Shown here one piece after another: positions 6,546 to 14,731 of a stretch of 64,000 bases of DNA (positions are counted from its first letter, which is position 1; the number at the start of each line of letters is the position of its first letter). The position numbers were made by a program, and so were the translations under genes. A model generated the notes under the pieces. It was not told the origin of the DNA, ran no database searches, and saw only the letters and a list, made by a program, of their open reading frames with translations. The stretch is from an uncultured bacterium (GTDB taxonomy: Bacteria > Cyanobacteriota > Vampirovibrionia > Gastranaerophilales > Gastranaerophilaceae): assembly GCA_902761735.1 (NCBI GenBank), contig CACWLL010000003.1, forward strand, positions 1 to 64,000. Reading direction: 5' to 3'.

Positions 6546-7604
6546 ATGAGTGTATACGATGTTAAATTTAAAAAAGACGGTATCGAAATTATCAAATGGT
6601 ATTGCAGTTTTCAGATAAACGGAGAACGCAAGCATCTACTTTGTCGTGGGGCAAAGAATAAAAAAGAAGCAATTCAAATGGAAAATGCTTTTAAGTACAG
6701 ATTACAGCAACAACAAAACGGGATTATTTCTCGTGAGGAAACAAAATTTTCTGTTGACAGACTTTGCGATACTTTTCTCGCTTACTCTAAAACAAATAAA
6801 AAAAGTTATAAGCAAGATAAGTCAAGAGTCAAAGTTATAAGAAAGTTTTTCTGTAAATACAAGTACATTAACAGCATACGGCTTGATAATATTGAACAAT
6901 TTAAAAATGAATTATTATCACGAGATTTAAAACAAGTAACGGTAAATAAGTATCTTGAGATTATAAGCAAAATGTTTAATATTGCTATTCGTAATAAATG
7001 GACAGTTGAAAATCCTGTAAAAGATACAAAATTTACGATTATAAATGATAATAAATTCAGAATATTAGGAATAGATGAACAGAACAAGCTACTAGACGCA
7101 GTCAAAGGCACATACTTAGAAGGAATTATAATATTTGCGTTAAATACAGGACTTAGAAAATCGGATATACTACCCTTGAAATGGGAAGATATTCAGTCAT
7201 ACAATGACAAAGTTATACACTTGTATGTGAGAAAAACAAATAAGTATGTTGATATGCCATGCACTAATATGTTGTACGAGTTCTTAGAACGTACTCCAAA
7301 GGGAAATAGACATGGTGCATTATTTATAAATCCTATAACTAAAAAAGCCCCTAAAGAAATTAAAAGAGCTTGGAATACAGCTAAAAGTAAAGCAGGCATT
7401 AAAAACTTTAGATTTCACGACTTACGACACACTGTTGCTACTCGTTTAGTTAATGCTGGGGTACCACTACCTACTGTAAAATTAGTTATGACGCACTCCG
7501 ACATAAGCACAACAATGAAATATGTGCACACACCTCAAGAAGAATTATTTAAGGCTATGGATGTTCTTAATTCATGTAATGAAAGTACAATTCAAAATGA
7601 GTAG
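6546..7604 (+). CDS. int: Tyrosine integrase of the tRNA-Ser element
   Basis: A 352-aa phage-type tyrosine recombinase. An N-terminal arm-binding region (about 1-65) and a SAM-like core-binding domain (about 68-165) are followed by a catalytic domain holding all expected residues: Arg in NTGLRKSDI, Lys in YVRKTNKY, His-x-x-Arg in HDLRHT, His in MTHSDIST and the nucleophilic Tyr in TMKYVHT. The ATG at 6546 is chosen over an upstream in-frame TTG because GAGG sits 5 nt before it. It lies between the excisionase gene and the right attachment site in tRNA-Ser, so it is the enzyme expected to act on the 29-bp repeat. Confidence 0.93.
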   Translation: MSVYDVKFKKDGIEIIKWYCSFQINGERKHLLCRGAKNKKEAIQMENAFKYRLQQQQNGIISREETKFSVDRLCDTFLAYSKTNKKSYKQDKSRVKVIRKFFCKYKYINSIRLDNIEQFKNELLSRDLKQVTVNKYLEIISKMFNIAIRNKWTVENPVKDTKFTIINDNKFRILGIDEQNKLLDAVKGTYLEGIIIFALNTGLRKSDILPLKWEDIQSYNDKVIHLYVRKTNKYVDMPCTNMLYEFLERTPKGNRHGALFINPITKKAPKEIKRAWNTAKSKAGIKNFRFHDLRHTVATRLVNAGVPLPTVKLVMTHSDISTTMKYVHTPQEELFKAMDVLNSCNESTIQNE

Positions 7605-7635
7605 TGTTCATAGTATGCACATACCATAAAAACAG

Positions 7636-7668
7636 AAAAGCCCTAAACTTATGTGGTTTGGGCTTTTT
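7636..7668 (-). terminator. Terminator between integrase and tRNA-Ser
   Basis: Stem AAAGCCC/GGGCTTT extended by AAAC/GTTT around a short loop. On the minus strand it ends in a run of T and follows tRNA-Ser directly. The plus-strand reading also ends in TTTTT, so it can terminate the integrase transcript as well. It lies inside the element and replaces the terminator displaced to 421-445. Confidence 0.7.
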
Positions 7669-7669
7669 A

Positions 7670-7698
7670 AAAACAGGAGGAGGTGGGATTCGAACCCA
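7670..7698. repeat. attR within tRNA-Ser
   Basis: Right copy of the 29-bp direct repeat, covering the acceptor 3' strand and most of the T-arm of the intact tRNA-Ser gene. Confidence 0.8.
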
Positions 7699-7761
7699 CG
7701 GAACGCGTGAACGTTCGACAGTTTTCAAGACTGCTCCAATCAACCGCTCTGGCACTCCTCC
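7675..7761 (-). tRNA. tRNA-Ser (anticodon UGA)
   Basis: Read on the minus strand, the acceptor stem is GGAGGAG/CTCCTCC. The anticodon loop contains CTTGAAA with anticodon TGA. The long variable arm expected for serine (about GTCGAACGTTCACGCGTTC) precedes a T-stem GTGGG/CCCAC with loop TTCGAAT. CCA is not encoded. The base following the acceptor stem is T, whereas bacterial tRNA-Ser normally has G73. It is the integration target of the neighbouring element and remains complete. Confidence 0.93.
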
Positions 7762-7845
7762 ATACGATTGTCTGGATGTAATATCATTCTACATTATCAA
7801 TATTGTTTGTCAATACTATTGTTTTTCCATATCATCAAAATACGG

Positions 7846-8691
7846 CTACAAGGACATATAATATTCTTTCATCAACAATGCATCATCTTCTATATTCGGA
7901 CTTTCGCAAACCAATGAACCCTTTATACCAAAAGCCTTCATTGCTCTCATTAAATCCTTATAATTCATATCAGATTCTTCAAGATTAAGATGTTTTTTCT
8001 CGCCTTTTGCACCATAATCAATCCCTGCAAGATGCCCATGAAAATTTTCTATTGCATAATTTCCTATTGTACCCAATTTTTCCAATATATTCATAAATTC
8101 ATCGTAAGAATTATGTTCTCCCGCACTTCTTGCATGAATATGTGAAAAATCTATGCAAGGTAATACATTATCAAATTCTTTTGATAAGCTCACAATTTCA
8201 TCAATATCACCCCACTGGGTAGCTTTTCCGGTAGTTTCAGGTCTTATCCATACATTTATGTTATCTCGCTTTATCACTTCATTAATTTTTTCAATTTGAG
8301 TTTTTACCTGATTATATACAGTTTCTTTGTCTTTACCCATATAAAATGCCGCATGAAAAGTTATACTAAATGCACCGACTTCATAGGCTGTAGAAGCAGT
8401 TTCTATAATTCTTTGAACACTCGCTTCCACCTTATCTTCCTCTTTAGAATTTAAATTTATGTAAAAAGGTGCGTGCGCAGATATCACATATCCTTTTTCT
8501 TTTACGATATTTTTGACATTTTGACGGGATTCCGGACTCATTCTGACACCATGGACAAACTCCAACTCCATACCATCCAATCCCATATCTTCAATTATAC
8601 CAAACGCCTCGGGATAACTTCCTTTGCCAGTTTTCAAAGGCATTCCGGCCGTAACAAAGTTCAATCTGTCAAAATTAAATTTGTTTATCAC
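7846..8691 (-). CDS. Endonuclease IV-like TIM-barrel protein
   Basis: A 281-aa protein of the AP-endonuclease-2/Nfo TIM-barrel superfamily. Metal-ligand type segments are visible: DGMELEFVHG, ISAHAPFYINLNS, ITFHAAFY, IRPETTGK, CIDFSHIHAR, ENFHGHLAG and SLVCESPN. This order and wording match archaeal and bacterial endonuclease IV-like proteins, which cleave DNA at abasic sites. Sugar isomerases share the barrel but usually not the VSAHAPYYINL-type strand. The GTG at 8691 is chosen because AAGGGGAG lies 6 nt upstream. A longer ATG start at 8763 would overlap the upstream gene. Last gene of a minus-strand run. Confidence 0.78.
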   Translation of the reverse strand: MINKFNFDRLNFVTAGMPLKTGKGSYPEAFGIIEDMGLDGMELEFVHGVRMSPESRQNVKNIVKEKGYVISAHAPFYINLNSKEEDKVEASVQRIIETASTAYEVGAFSITFHAAFYMGKDKETVYNQVKTQIEKINEVIKRDNINVWIRPETTGKATQWGDIDEIVSLSKEFDNVLPCIDFSHIHARSAGEHNSYDEFMNILEKLGTIGNYAIENFHGHLAGIDYGAKGEKKHLNLEESDMNYKDLMRAMKAFGIKGSLVCESPNIEDDALLMKEYYMSL

Positions 8692-8707
8692 TATTCTCCC
8701 CTTATTC

Positions 8708-9550
8708 CTATAAATGATGTCTGATGACAGTATTAGAACCTTGAGAAGATATAAATAAAACATCCCCGTCTATATGCAGACAGTACGGTTTTTTAATATT
8801 ATTCAATAATACGGTTATAGTACCGGATTGCGTAATCTTAACTACATTATCAAGATTATAGTTCGCAACATATATATTACCGGCAGAATCTGACGCAATA
8901 TCTATTGGGCCGTTAAGCTGATTGCTTTTTACAAATTCAGACTTCGCACCCGAAGGGGTGATTTTTGTAATAGAATTGTTACTAAAACTTGCAACGTATA
9001 AATTTCCGGCATTATCAGTTGTCACCCCTGTCGGACTTGGAATATTTGAATATACACCGTTTGTCTGCGGAACTTTTGTAACATTGGACTCAGCAGCAGC
9101 AGCTAATTCGGTTGCAATAGTTTTCAAATCCGTATTCATTGATGATGCAAGAGCCTGTGCTTTAACCGCAGTACTGCTTGCCTCAGGAATCAAAGCCAAA
9201 TATTTTTTTGCATTCTCTATCTGCCCTAATTGAACACTTAATGCTGCTGCATTATAGATTGATTCATAATCGGAAGGCTGTCTGACAATAATTTGTTTAA
9301 AAACACTCAAAGCTTCCGCATTTTTATTCATTTTTTGCAATACAACACCTAAGTTATAATATGCATCGATGTAATTTGAATCTATACTTATTGCCTGTTT
9401 AAATGCATTTATAGATTCATTAAATTGACCATCACGATAATAATCTACCCCTTGATTGTAATAAAGTTTTGCTTCATTACTCGGAACCGCAGATGCTATA
9501 CCGATTGACATTGCAGCAATTACAGCTGCTGTTAAAATTTTCTTAATCAT
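8708..9550 (-). CDS. Secreted TPR and NHL-repeat protein
   Basis: A 280-aa exported protein. Residues 1-24 form a signal peptide (MIKKILTAAVIAAMSIGIASA). Residues 25-135 hold about three TPRs (LYYNQGVDYYRDGQFNESIN, AYYNLGVVLQKMNKNAEAL). Residues 165-280 hold roughly three NHL/SMP-like beta-propeller blades (GVTTDNAGNLYVASFSNNSI, IASDSAGNIYVANYNLDNVV). Three blades are too few for a closed propeller, so it may pair with another chain or be shortened. It starts 3 nt after the glucanotransferase gene. Role unknown; probably a periplasmic scaffold. Confidence 0.72.
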   Translation of the reverse strand: MIKKILTAAVIAAMSIGIASAVPSNEAKLYYNQGVDYYRDGQFNESINAFKQAISIDSNYIDAYYNLGVVLQKMNKNAEALSVFKQIIVRQPSDYESIYNAAALSVQLGQIENAKKYLALIPEASSTAVKAQALASSMNTDLKTIATELAAAAESNVTKVPQTNGVYSNIPSPTGVTTDNAGNLYVASFSNNSITKITPSGAKSEFVKSNQLNGPIDIASDSAGNIYVANYNLDNVVKITQSGTITVLLNNIKKPYCLHIDGDVLFISSQGSNTVIRHHL

Positions 9551-9553
9551 ATT

Positions 9554-11416
9554 TTATATCTCACTTAATTCTTCTAATAATTTTTTATTTTTATTTACAA
9601 ATTTTTCTCCTCTTGCAATAATAGCAAGTTTTAAAATATTTGCAAGGTTTATTGAATTCATAGATTTATAATTATCCGGCAATCTCAAGCTCCAATTTGC
9701 ATCACCTGAAGTTCCCGGTCTGTTATAAACATCATAAATATTGAAATAATCCGTAAAGAAAATTTGAATGTTTTCAGCTTTGGATGCAAAAATCTCTACT
9801 AACTTTGTCTGAGCAAGGAATTCCGCATTCTTTGTCAGCTCAACAATTAGTTCATCCTTATTGTCCCAACCTTCAAACTCCATATCCTCAACAAGATTTT
9901 TTACATGTAAATACCCCTCATGAGTATTAATCATAGAATCTGCCCACATCTTTATTGGTTCGTTGTCATGAGTGCCAACCATTGCCCAACATCTTGCACC
10001 TATATTTTTATAACGATACGGGTCCTCAGGTTTCTCCGGCTCGGTAAACTGTGTAAGCTTCATACCTTGTAAATCGTATGCCTTCATTACTGCGGCAACA
10101 GGATTTGTTAATGTTCCAAGGTCTTCACAAACAATCGCATCTTTATCTAAGCCCTCTTCTTTAGCCGCAGCTATAACAATCTTTTCTATCAATCTGCCAT
10201 ATAATTTAATCTGTTTATCAGATAATTTTTTTACACGTTTCTCTTTATCTGCAGGAATTTCAGAATCTAAATCATCCATTGTCGGAATTGCAAATTTCTT
10301 CAAAAATTCATGTTCAGGAGAAGAATACAACCTGCCCGCTCCTTCTTCAATTTTTGGTTTTTTACCGGCTTTATATACCCAAGGGTCAATCAAACCGACG
10401 ATATGGTCAATCCTTACACCACCAGGATTTTCTTTGAACATTTTTTTGAACAAGTTTTTCATTAAAATTCCGCCGTCATCCAAAGACCCGTCTGCTTTGA
10501 ATAATTTTTCAGGATTCATAACAGGGAATCCCCACGCTTGCCCGTCTTTTGAGAAATAATCAGGCGGACAACCCAACATCCAACCATCTAAAAAGTATGC
10601 CTGATATGCCCAACAATCTCTGTCTGAAAATGCAACTTGTCTGTCGGCAATCATTTTAATACCTTTTTTCTTGGCATACTTCAATGTTTCTTCAGTCTGT
10701 TTACTTAAGACAAATTGAACAAACTTGTAAAAATCAATATCGTCAGCATATTTGTTTGAAATTTCATCAATTCTTTTTCCAAATTCCAACTGTTCTTCTA
10801 TTGATTTCGGATTAAACAAGCTCTTATCTTTTTCCGAACTCCACATCGGCCAATAGTCATTGCCGTGTTCAATTGACAAAGCTTCGTACAAGCTGTCTTT
10901 TTCTAACCAAAAATTATTTTCTCTTTTATAGATAGAAAATTCTTTCATCAATTTTTTATCATTTTGTGCTTTAAAATTATTCCAAGCCTCTCTTAAAGCT
11001 TCGTCCTGCTTTTTATAAATATAAGAGTATGCGGTCTTGTTTGTATCTTTATTAGGATTATTAGCAACAATATCGTTAAATGTTTCAACTGACAATATAT
11101 TATTCCATACATCACCGGTAAGCTGTTTCAAGTCGATAAATAAAGGATTACCCGAAAAAATTGTACCTGTGTATGGCGAAGAATCACAACTTTTAGTTTT
11201 GCCGGCAGGACCTAATTGAATTGAAGTAAAAATTTCACTCGCCCAATCAATGATTTCCTTACCACCATTTGAATTAACCGTACCAAAACCGGTATTTTCA
11301 CCGTTTGCAGCAGGAAAACTACCATTATGCATAATAAAAGCAAAATTCTTTTTCCCTAAAACTTTTAATGCTTTTTCTATAGTTTTTGATGCGTTTCTCT
11401 CTAAAATACAAACCAT
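9554..11416 (-). CDS. malQ: 4-alpha-glucanotransferase (amylomaltase, GH77)
   Basis: A 620-aa GH77 enzyme that transfers alpha-1,4-glucan segments between maltodextrins. Family segments are clear: SPYTGTIFSGNPLFIDL near residue 80, DCWAYQAYFLDGWMLGCPPD, GQAWGFPVM, GVRIDHIVGLIDPW (nucleophile Asp), VCEDLGTLTNPV (acid/base Glu), and GTHDNEPIKMW (third acid). The length fits bacterial MalQ, which usually runs 500-700 residues. No signal peptide, so it acts in the cytoplasm on imported maltodextrin or glycogen. The window also encodes a secreted GH13 amylase (62630), which would supply such substrates. Confidence 0.9.
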   Translation of the reverse strand: MVCILERNASKTIEKALKVLGKKNFAFIMHNGSFPAANGENTGFGTVNSNGGKEIIDWASEIFTSIQLGPAGKTKSCDSSPYTGTIFSGNPLFIDLKQLTGDVWNNILSVETFNDIVANNPNKDTNKTAYSYIYKKQDEALREAWNNFKAQNDKKLMKEFSIYKRENNFWLEKDSLYEALSIEHGNDYWPMWSSEKDKSLFNPKSIEEQLEFGKRIDEISNKYADDIDFYKFVQFVLSKQTEETLKYAKKKGIKMIADRQVAFSDRDCWAYQAYFLDGWMLGCPPDYFSKDGQAWGFPVMNPEKLFKADGSLDDGGILMKNLFKKMFKENPGGVRIDHIVGLIDPWVYKAGKKPKIEEGAGRLYSSPEHEFLKKFAIPTMDDLDSEIPADKEKRVKKLSDKQIKLYGRLIEKIVIAAAKEEGLDKDAIVCEDLGTLTNPVAAVMKAYDLQGMKLTQFTEPEKPEDPYRYKNIGARCWAMVGTHDNEPIKMWADSMINTHEGYLHVKNLVEDMEFEGWDNKDELIVELTKNAEFLAQTKLVEIFASKAENIQIFFTDYFNIYDVYNRPGTSGDANWSLRLPDNYKSMNSINLANILKLAIIARGEKFVNKNKKLLEELSEI

Positions 11417-11646
11417 TTAGACCGTTTCTCCTTATTAACCTCATAACCAAAAAAAATCGTAACATGAGCAAAACTTTTTAGCAAGATATAATGTGCTAAT
11501 ATTCAACATTTATATTATAGTAAATATACTGCTAAGTTTTAATGTGATTAATTGTTTACCGTTTTTAGTTATTTATATTAGTACGAAATCTGCAGCATAC
11601 ATTATAATGCACAAATAAAAATATAAAAAATATTCTAAATAGAATA

Positions 11647-12468
11647 TTATTTTGTTTCTTTTAATATATCATTTATAGATTTGTGATAAAAGTGATTTGT
11701 CCTTACATAACCATATTCATCAAACTCCAGAAGGCACTGAAACTCGTCTGTACGCTTATGTAAAGAGCCGATTTTTTCAGTTTTACCATAATTATAATGT
11801 ATACTGCATTTATAACCATCGGTATTCATTCCATTACAAACAAGTTTGTATTTTTGCACACTGCTTAGAGCGGAATAATTTGGAGTACTCTCAATTCGTT
11901 TGAGTATAGTTTGTATTCTGGCATCACATTGAGCTTTTCTTTTATCTCGAATATGAGTTAACATTTTTACTTTATCGTAATTTTTAGAACTAAACATAGG
12001 CGTGTCTAAAGCTGCTCTGATACATCTGGTTCTTTCTCTAAAATCATTACTAGCGCACCAAATATCGTATTTTTGGCTAAATTGCCTTGCTAACTCACTT
12101 GCTTCTTGTTCTTCATAATAAGATTCTTTATAAGCAACTTGTAACATTTCGGAAAGTTCTTTTGCGACATCAGGATGCAGGCTAAAACCATAGCCTCTGC
12201 CAAAAGGTTTAAAAGGATCTTCATTTTCATTAGCTCTTATAATACAAGCATTGTTTTTTATCCCCAAGATTTTAAGCTGAGATTTGTCTACAGGAATAGG
12301 CAATATCGTAGTCCGATAATATACCGGAGTTGTATATCGTTTGCATTTTTCTAATTTCTTTGCAAATGACTGATTCATTCCGGACCATATATAATCTCTG
12401 TGTGTTCCGCATCCGCTAAGCATTACACAGACAAGCATAAGTAGAAGTAAATTCAAAAACTTTTTCAT
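11647..12468 (-). CDS. Lipoprotein of unknown function
   Basis: A 273-aa predicted lipoprotein. The signal sequence MKKFLNLLLLMLVCVMLSGC ends in a lipobox (LSGC) with the lipidated Cys at position 20. The mature part is charged, with paired cysteines (WCASNDF, TRCIRA, AQCDAR, LVCNGM) that may form disulfides in the periplasm. No known domain is recognised. It is monocistronic as far as the flanking gaps show. Confidence 0.7.
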   Translation of the reverse strand: MKKFLNLLLLMLVCVMLSGCGTHRDYIWSGMNQSFAKKLEKCKRYTTPVYYRTTILPIPVDKSQLKILGIKNNACIIRANENEDPFKPFGRGYGFSLHPDVAKELSEMLQVAYKESYYEEQEASELARQFSQKYDIWCASNDFRERTRCIRAALDTPMFSSKNYDKVKMLTHIRDKRKAQCDARIQTILKRIESTPNYSALSSVQKYKLVCNGMNTDGYKCSIHYNYGKTEKIGSLHKRTDEFQCLLEFDEYGYVRTNHFYHKSINDILKETK

Positions 12469-12593
12469 ACATTCTCCAAATATTTACAGATTCCGCTATA
12501 TTTTATCATATCTCTGGGATTATGCAATAAAAATTTTATAGCGAATAAGAGATCTGTACCCTAAAAAGTATTTTTGTTACGAAAAATCACACG

Positions 12594-13151
12594 CTATGAA
12601 TTATTTTTTAATTTACCTTTTATTTTTGAGTACAAATCTTTTGGGAACTCTTTTGATGTATAATATCCGATTTTTTTAAACGGAAACGGATATTTTTTTG
12701 TTAAAAATCCGAAAAATTTATACAACAAAAATGCTGGTATTAATGAATACATTATCCAATAATACTCAAGTATTAAATTATAAAAACATCTATTTAAAAT
12801 AAAAATATCTATCCTACATATTATTGTAAGTAAATAACTTATCAGGGAAATTATTATTAATCCCTCAATTAAATTAAGATTGTCTAATTTTTTGAAAATA
12901 CCAAAAAACTTTGCAAGAAGATATAAGGTAACAAATGAAACTATAAACATTTCAAAATAAAAATTATAATTTAAAATTTGCCATTCCGAATATTTAAGCT
13001 TCAAAAATAATATAGATAGTATTACTATTGGGAGTGCTGGGAATCCAAGCACACCCAATAGATAAAAAAAACAATATTTTATCGTTAACATAAAGCAAAA
13101 CACCCTTAACAGATATTCCGCAATATTTTTACTTAATAATTTATAATCCAT
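12594..13151 (-). CDS. Multi-pass membrane protein, candidate immunity protein
   Basis: A 185-aa protein with about four to five hydrophobic segments (FCFMLTIKYCFFYLLGVLGF, ALPIVILSILFL, MFIVSFVTLYLLAKFFGIF, LIIISLISYLLTIICRI, YWIMYSLIPAFLLYKFFGF) and a basic C-terminal tail. No family is recognised. Its start overlaps the end of the preceding gene by 11 bp, implying tight coupling. The partner looks like the C-terminal part of a secreted toxin. An overlapping downstream gene for a small integral membrane protein is the arrangement expected for immunity against a toxin acting at the envelope. That role is inference. Confidence 0.6.
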   Translation of the reverse strand: MDYKLLSKNIAEYLLRVFCFMLTIKYCFFYLLGVLGFPALPIVILSILFLKLKYSEWQILNYNFYFEMFIVSFVTLYLLAKFFGIFKKLDNLNLIEGLIIISLISYLLTIICRIDIFILNRCFYNLILEYYWIMYSLIPAFLLYKFFGFLTKKYPFPFKKIGYYTSKEFPKDLYSKIKGKLKNNS

Positions 13152-13782
13152 ATTGTTCTAAGTCTTTCTTTTTAATGACAATTTCGTGAATAGAGAAAAA
13201 TCCTTTTAAATTGCCTTTCATCATTTGCCGTCTGCCGGCTTCTACTTTTGCATTTTCCCCTTTATTAAAATCATATGTATCAAACATATATAAATGTAAA
13301 TTCCCTTTTTTGTCAAGTCCGACATTCAAAAAATCTACACTTCCAAATGCATTGTGTAAATTATAATCATCTTTAAATCTATCTGAAAAACTTTTTCCTT
13401 TTTCAATTTCATTCTTGTGTTTTAATAGTATATTTTTAAATTCTTCACTATTTTTTATCCTTTTTACAACCGCAGAATTATTTTTGAATATATAACCTTT
13501 TATATCGTCTAAATCATAATCAAAATCCTCAAACTGATAACTTATTTTATCAGCCATATATGGTCTCCAATTCAATAAATTATTTTTACTAAATCTATCT
13601 AACTTTTCGTCATTAATATTTCTTAGTTTTATTGCATCTTTTGTATATAGTGGTAAATATTTACCTGAGGCTATATTTATCATTCCAACGGCATCAGGAT
13701 TTCTCCATTGTAATATTTTGCTTATGGGTTTTGCAAAGAAAGGCATTTTATTTAATTCCATTCTATTTTCCCAATTTTTCAC
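13141..13782 (-). CDS. Probable orphan toxin C-terminal domain
   Basis: A 213-aa product from the first in-frame GTG, but the reading frame stays open upstream to about 13899 without a start codon. It encodes linker-like residues (SSGQDGVPTGGAATVLEGS) followed by a charged helix. The gene is therefore probably the 3' part of a longer, truncated or rearranged gene. The C-terminal part has a hydrophobic strand, then NLHLYMFDTYDFNKG, with Asp168-x-Tyr170-Asp171. That spacing matches the Asp-x-Tyr-Asp core of colicin M-type phosphodiesterases, although the following His-Arg pair of that family is not obvious. A coupled membrane-protein gene follows. Toxin identity is a hypothesis; an ATG at 13761 is an alternative start. 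Confidence 0.5.
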   Translation of the reverse strand: MKNWENRMELNKMPFFAKPISKILQWRNPDAVGMINIASGKYLPLYTKDAIKLRNINDEKLDRFSKNNLLNWRPYMADKISYQFEDFDYDLDDIKGYIFKNNSAVVKRIKNSEEFKNILLKHKNEIEKGKSFSDRFKDDYNLHNAFGSVDFLNVGLDKKGNLHLYMFDTYDFNKGENAKVEAGRRQMMKGNLKGFFSIHEIVIKKKDLEQYGL

Positions 13783-13988
13783 TTCTCTTTCAAATTCTTC
13801 TTTTTTAATATCTGCATCACTTTTTGAGATACTTCCTTCTAAAACAGTTGCAGCTCCGCCGGTTGGTACTCCATCTTGCCCAGATGATTCTAAGAAAAAT
13901 TAATTATTTGTATTACATTTATAAAGATATTATATATGGTGCAAATGTATTATAATAACTTTAATCCAAATACTGCTTAAATTGCATA

Positions 13989-14714
13989 CTAAGCTGTAGC
14001 GTGTAATTTTGATATCGAAACATTAAAGATAGCTTCTAAATCGGTTCTGCAAATAACATATTCAATCCAATCCTCAGGCCTTAAGGTATGTAAATCCTCA
14101 ATATGAGGAATTATACCCAAAACTCCAATTCCCGTACGATTGTATATTTCTCTTTGTAAATCCTTTGCCTCGGTAGATAACTTGTCCATAGGATATTCGT
14201 TTAAAATTATCCCTCTTAAATTCAAATTTTTTCTTTTCGCAAAATTCAGATAATCAAAGATTTCTTCAGGATTTGAATTTTTCATTGAGGCAACAAGAAC
14301 TATCGGACTGTTTATTGTCCTAAGTAATTCCTCTTCCGTAAAATCAGGTTCAAACATAGTTGCAAAATTTGATTGTCCTAACACAACGACACACTCATAA
14401 TTGTTTACGACATTCATATAATCCTGAAAAATAATATTTTTATCAATGTATAATTTTTCTCTCTCACAAACAGCAGGTGATAATGGTTTCCCTCTATATA
14501 AGTATGAACAATAAGTCGTAATATTTTTATCCATAAATTTGGAAAACATCATATCAGGAGCTTGAATTAAACCGCCTTTTATTCCGGCGCCGGTTTGAAC
14601 AGGCAAATATACGGCGGTTGAATACCCCAATCCCTGCATTGTCGCAGCAATACCGCCTGATATAAATGTTACACCCGATTTAGGTTTTATTCCTGTTAAA
14701 TATATTTCCAGCAT
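13989..14714 (-). CDS. BioD/CobQ-like P-loop protein with degenerate Walker A
   Basis: A 241-aa protein of the dethiobiotin-synthetase/AAA_26 type fold. The N-terminus YLTGIKPKSGVTFISGGIAA aligns with the BioD start FVTGTDTxVGKTxxSxxLA, but the GKT of Walker A is GVT, so the phosphate-binding lysine is missing. LPVQTGA stands where BioD has KPVQSG, and PLSPAVCERE matches the SPHxAA segment. Later strands (CVVVLGQSN, IVLVASMKNSN, LRGIILNEYP, GVLGIIPHIEDL) fit the fold. No other biotin or cobalamin gene is nearby. It is probably a non-catalytic or repurposed relative. It lies 17 nt downstream of xerD. Confidence 0.6.
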   Translation of the reverse strand: MLEIYLTGIKPKSGVTFISGGIAATMQGLGYSTAVYLPVQTGAGIKGGLIQAPDMMFSKFMDKNITTYCSYLYRGKPLSPAVCEREKLYIDKNIIFQDYMNVVNNYECVVVLGQSNFATMFEPDFTEEELLRTINSPIVLVASMKNSNPEEIFDYLNFAKRKNLNLRGIILNEYPMDKLSTEAKDLQREIYNRTGIGVLGIIPHIEDLHTLRPEDWIEYVICRTDLEAIFNVSISKLHATA

Positions 14715-14731
14715 TGACCTTACCGTTTTAC

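Larger units (their letters stand above)
446..7698. mobile_element. Integrative genetic element in tRNA-Ser 3' end
   Basis: A 29-bp perfect direct repeat (446-474 and 7670-7698) consists of the 3' end of tRNA-Ser plus four A. The right copy belongs to an intact tRNA and the left copy is orphaned. A tyrosine integrase (6546-7604) lies just inside the right end, preceded by an excisionase-like gene and a divergent C1-like repressor. That is the usual control module of temperate elements. Remaining cargo: a serine recombinase, a ribbon-helix-helix protein, a second XRE regulator, a 386-aa protein and small hypotheticals. No capsid, terminase, tail or conjugation gene is recognisable, so a satellite, mobilizable island or degraded prophage fits better than a full phage. 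Confidence 0.8.

Noticed and set aside
7567-7861. Reading frames of about 60-85 codons on both strands over the tRNA-Ser region
   Set aside because: They cross the tRNA gene and terminator and have no ribosome binding site; tRNA structure explains the sequence.
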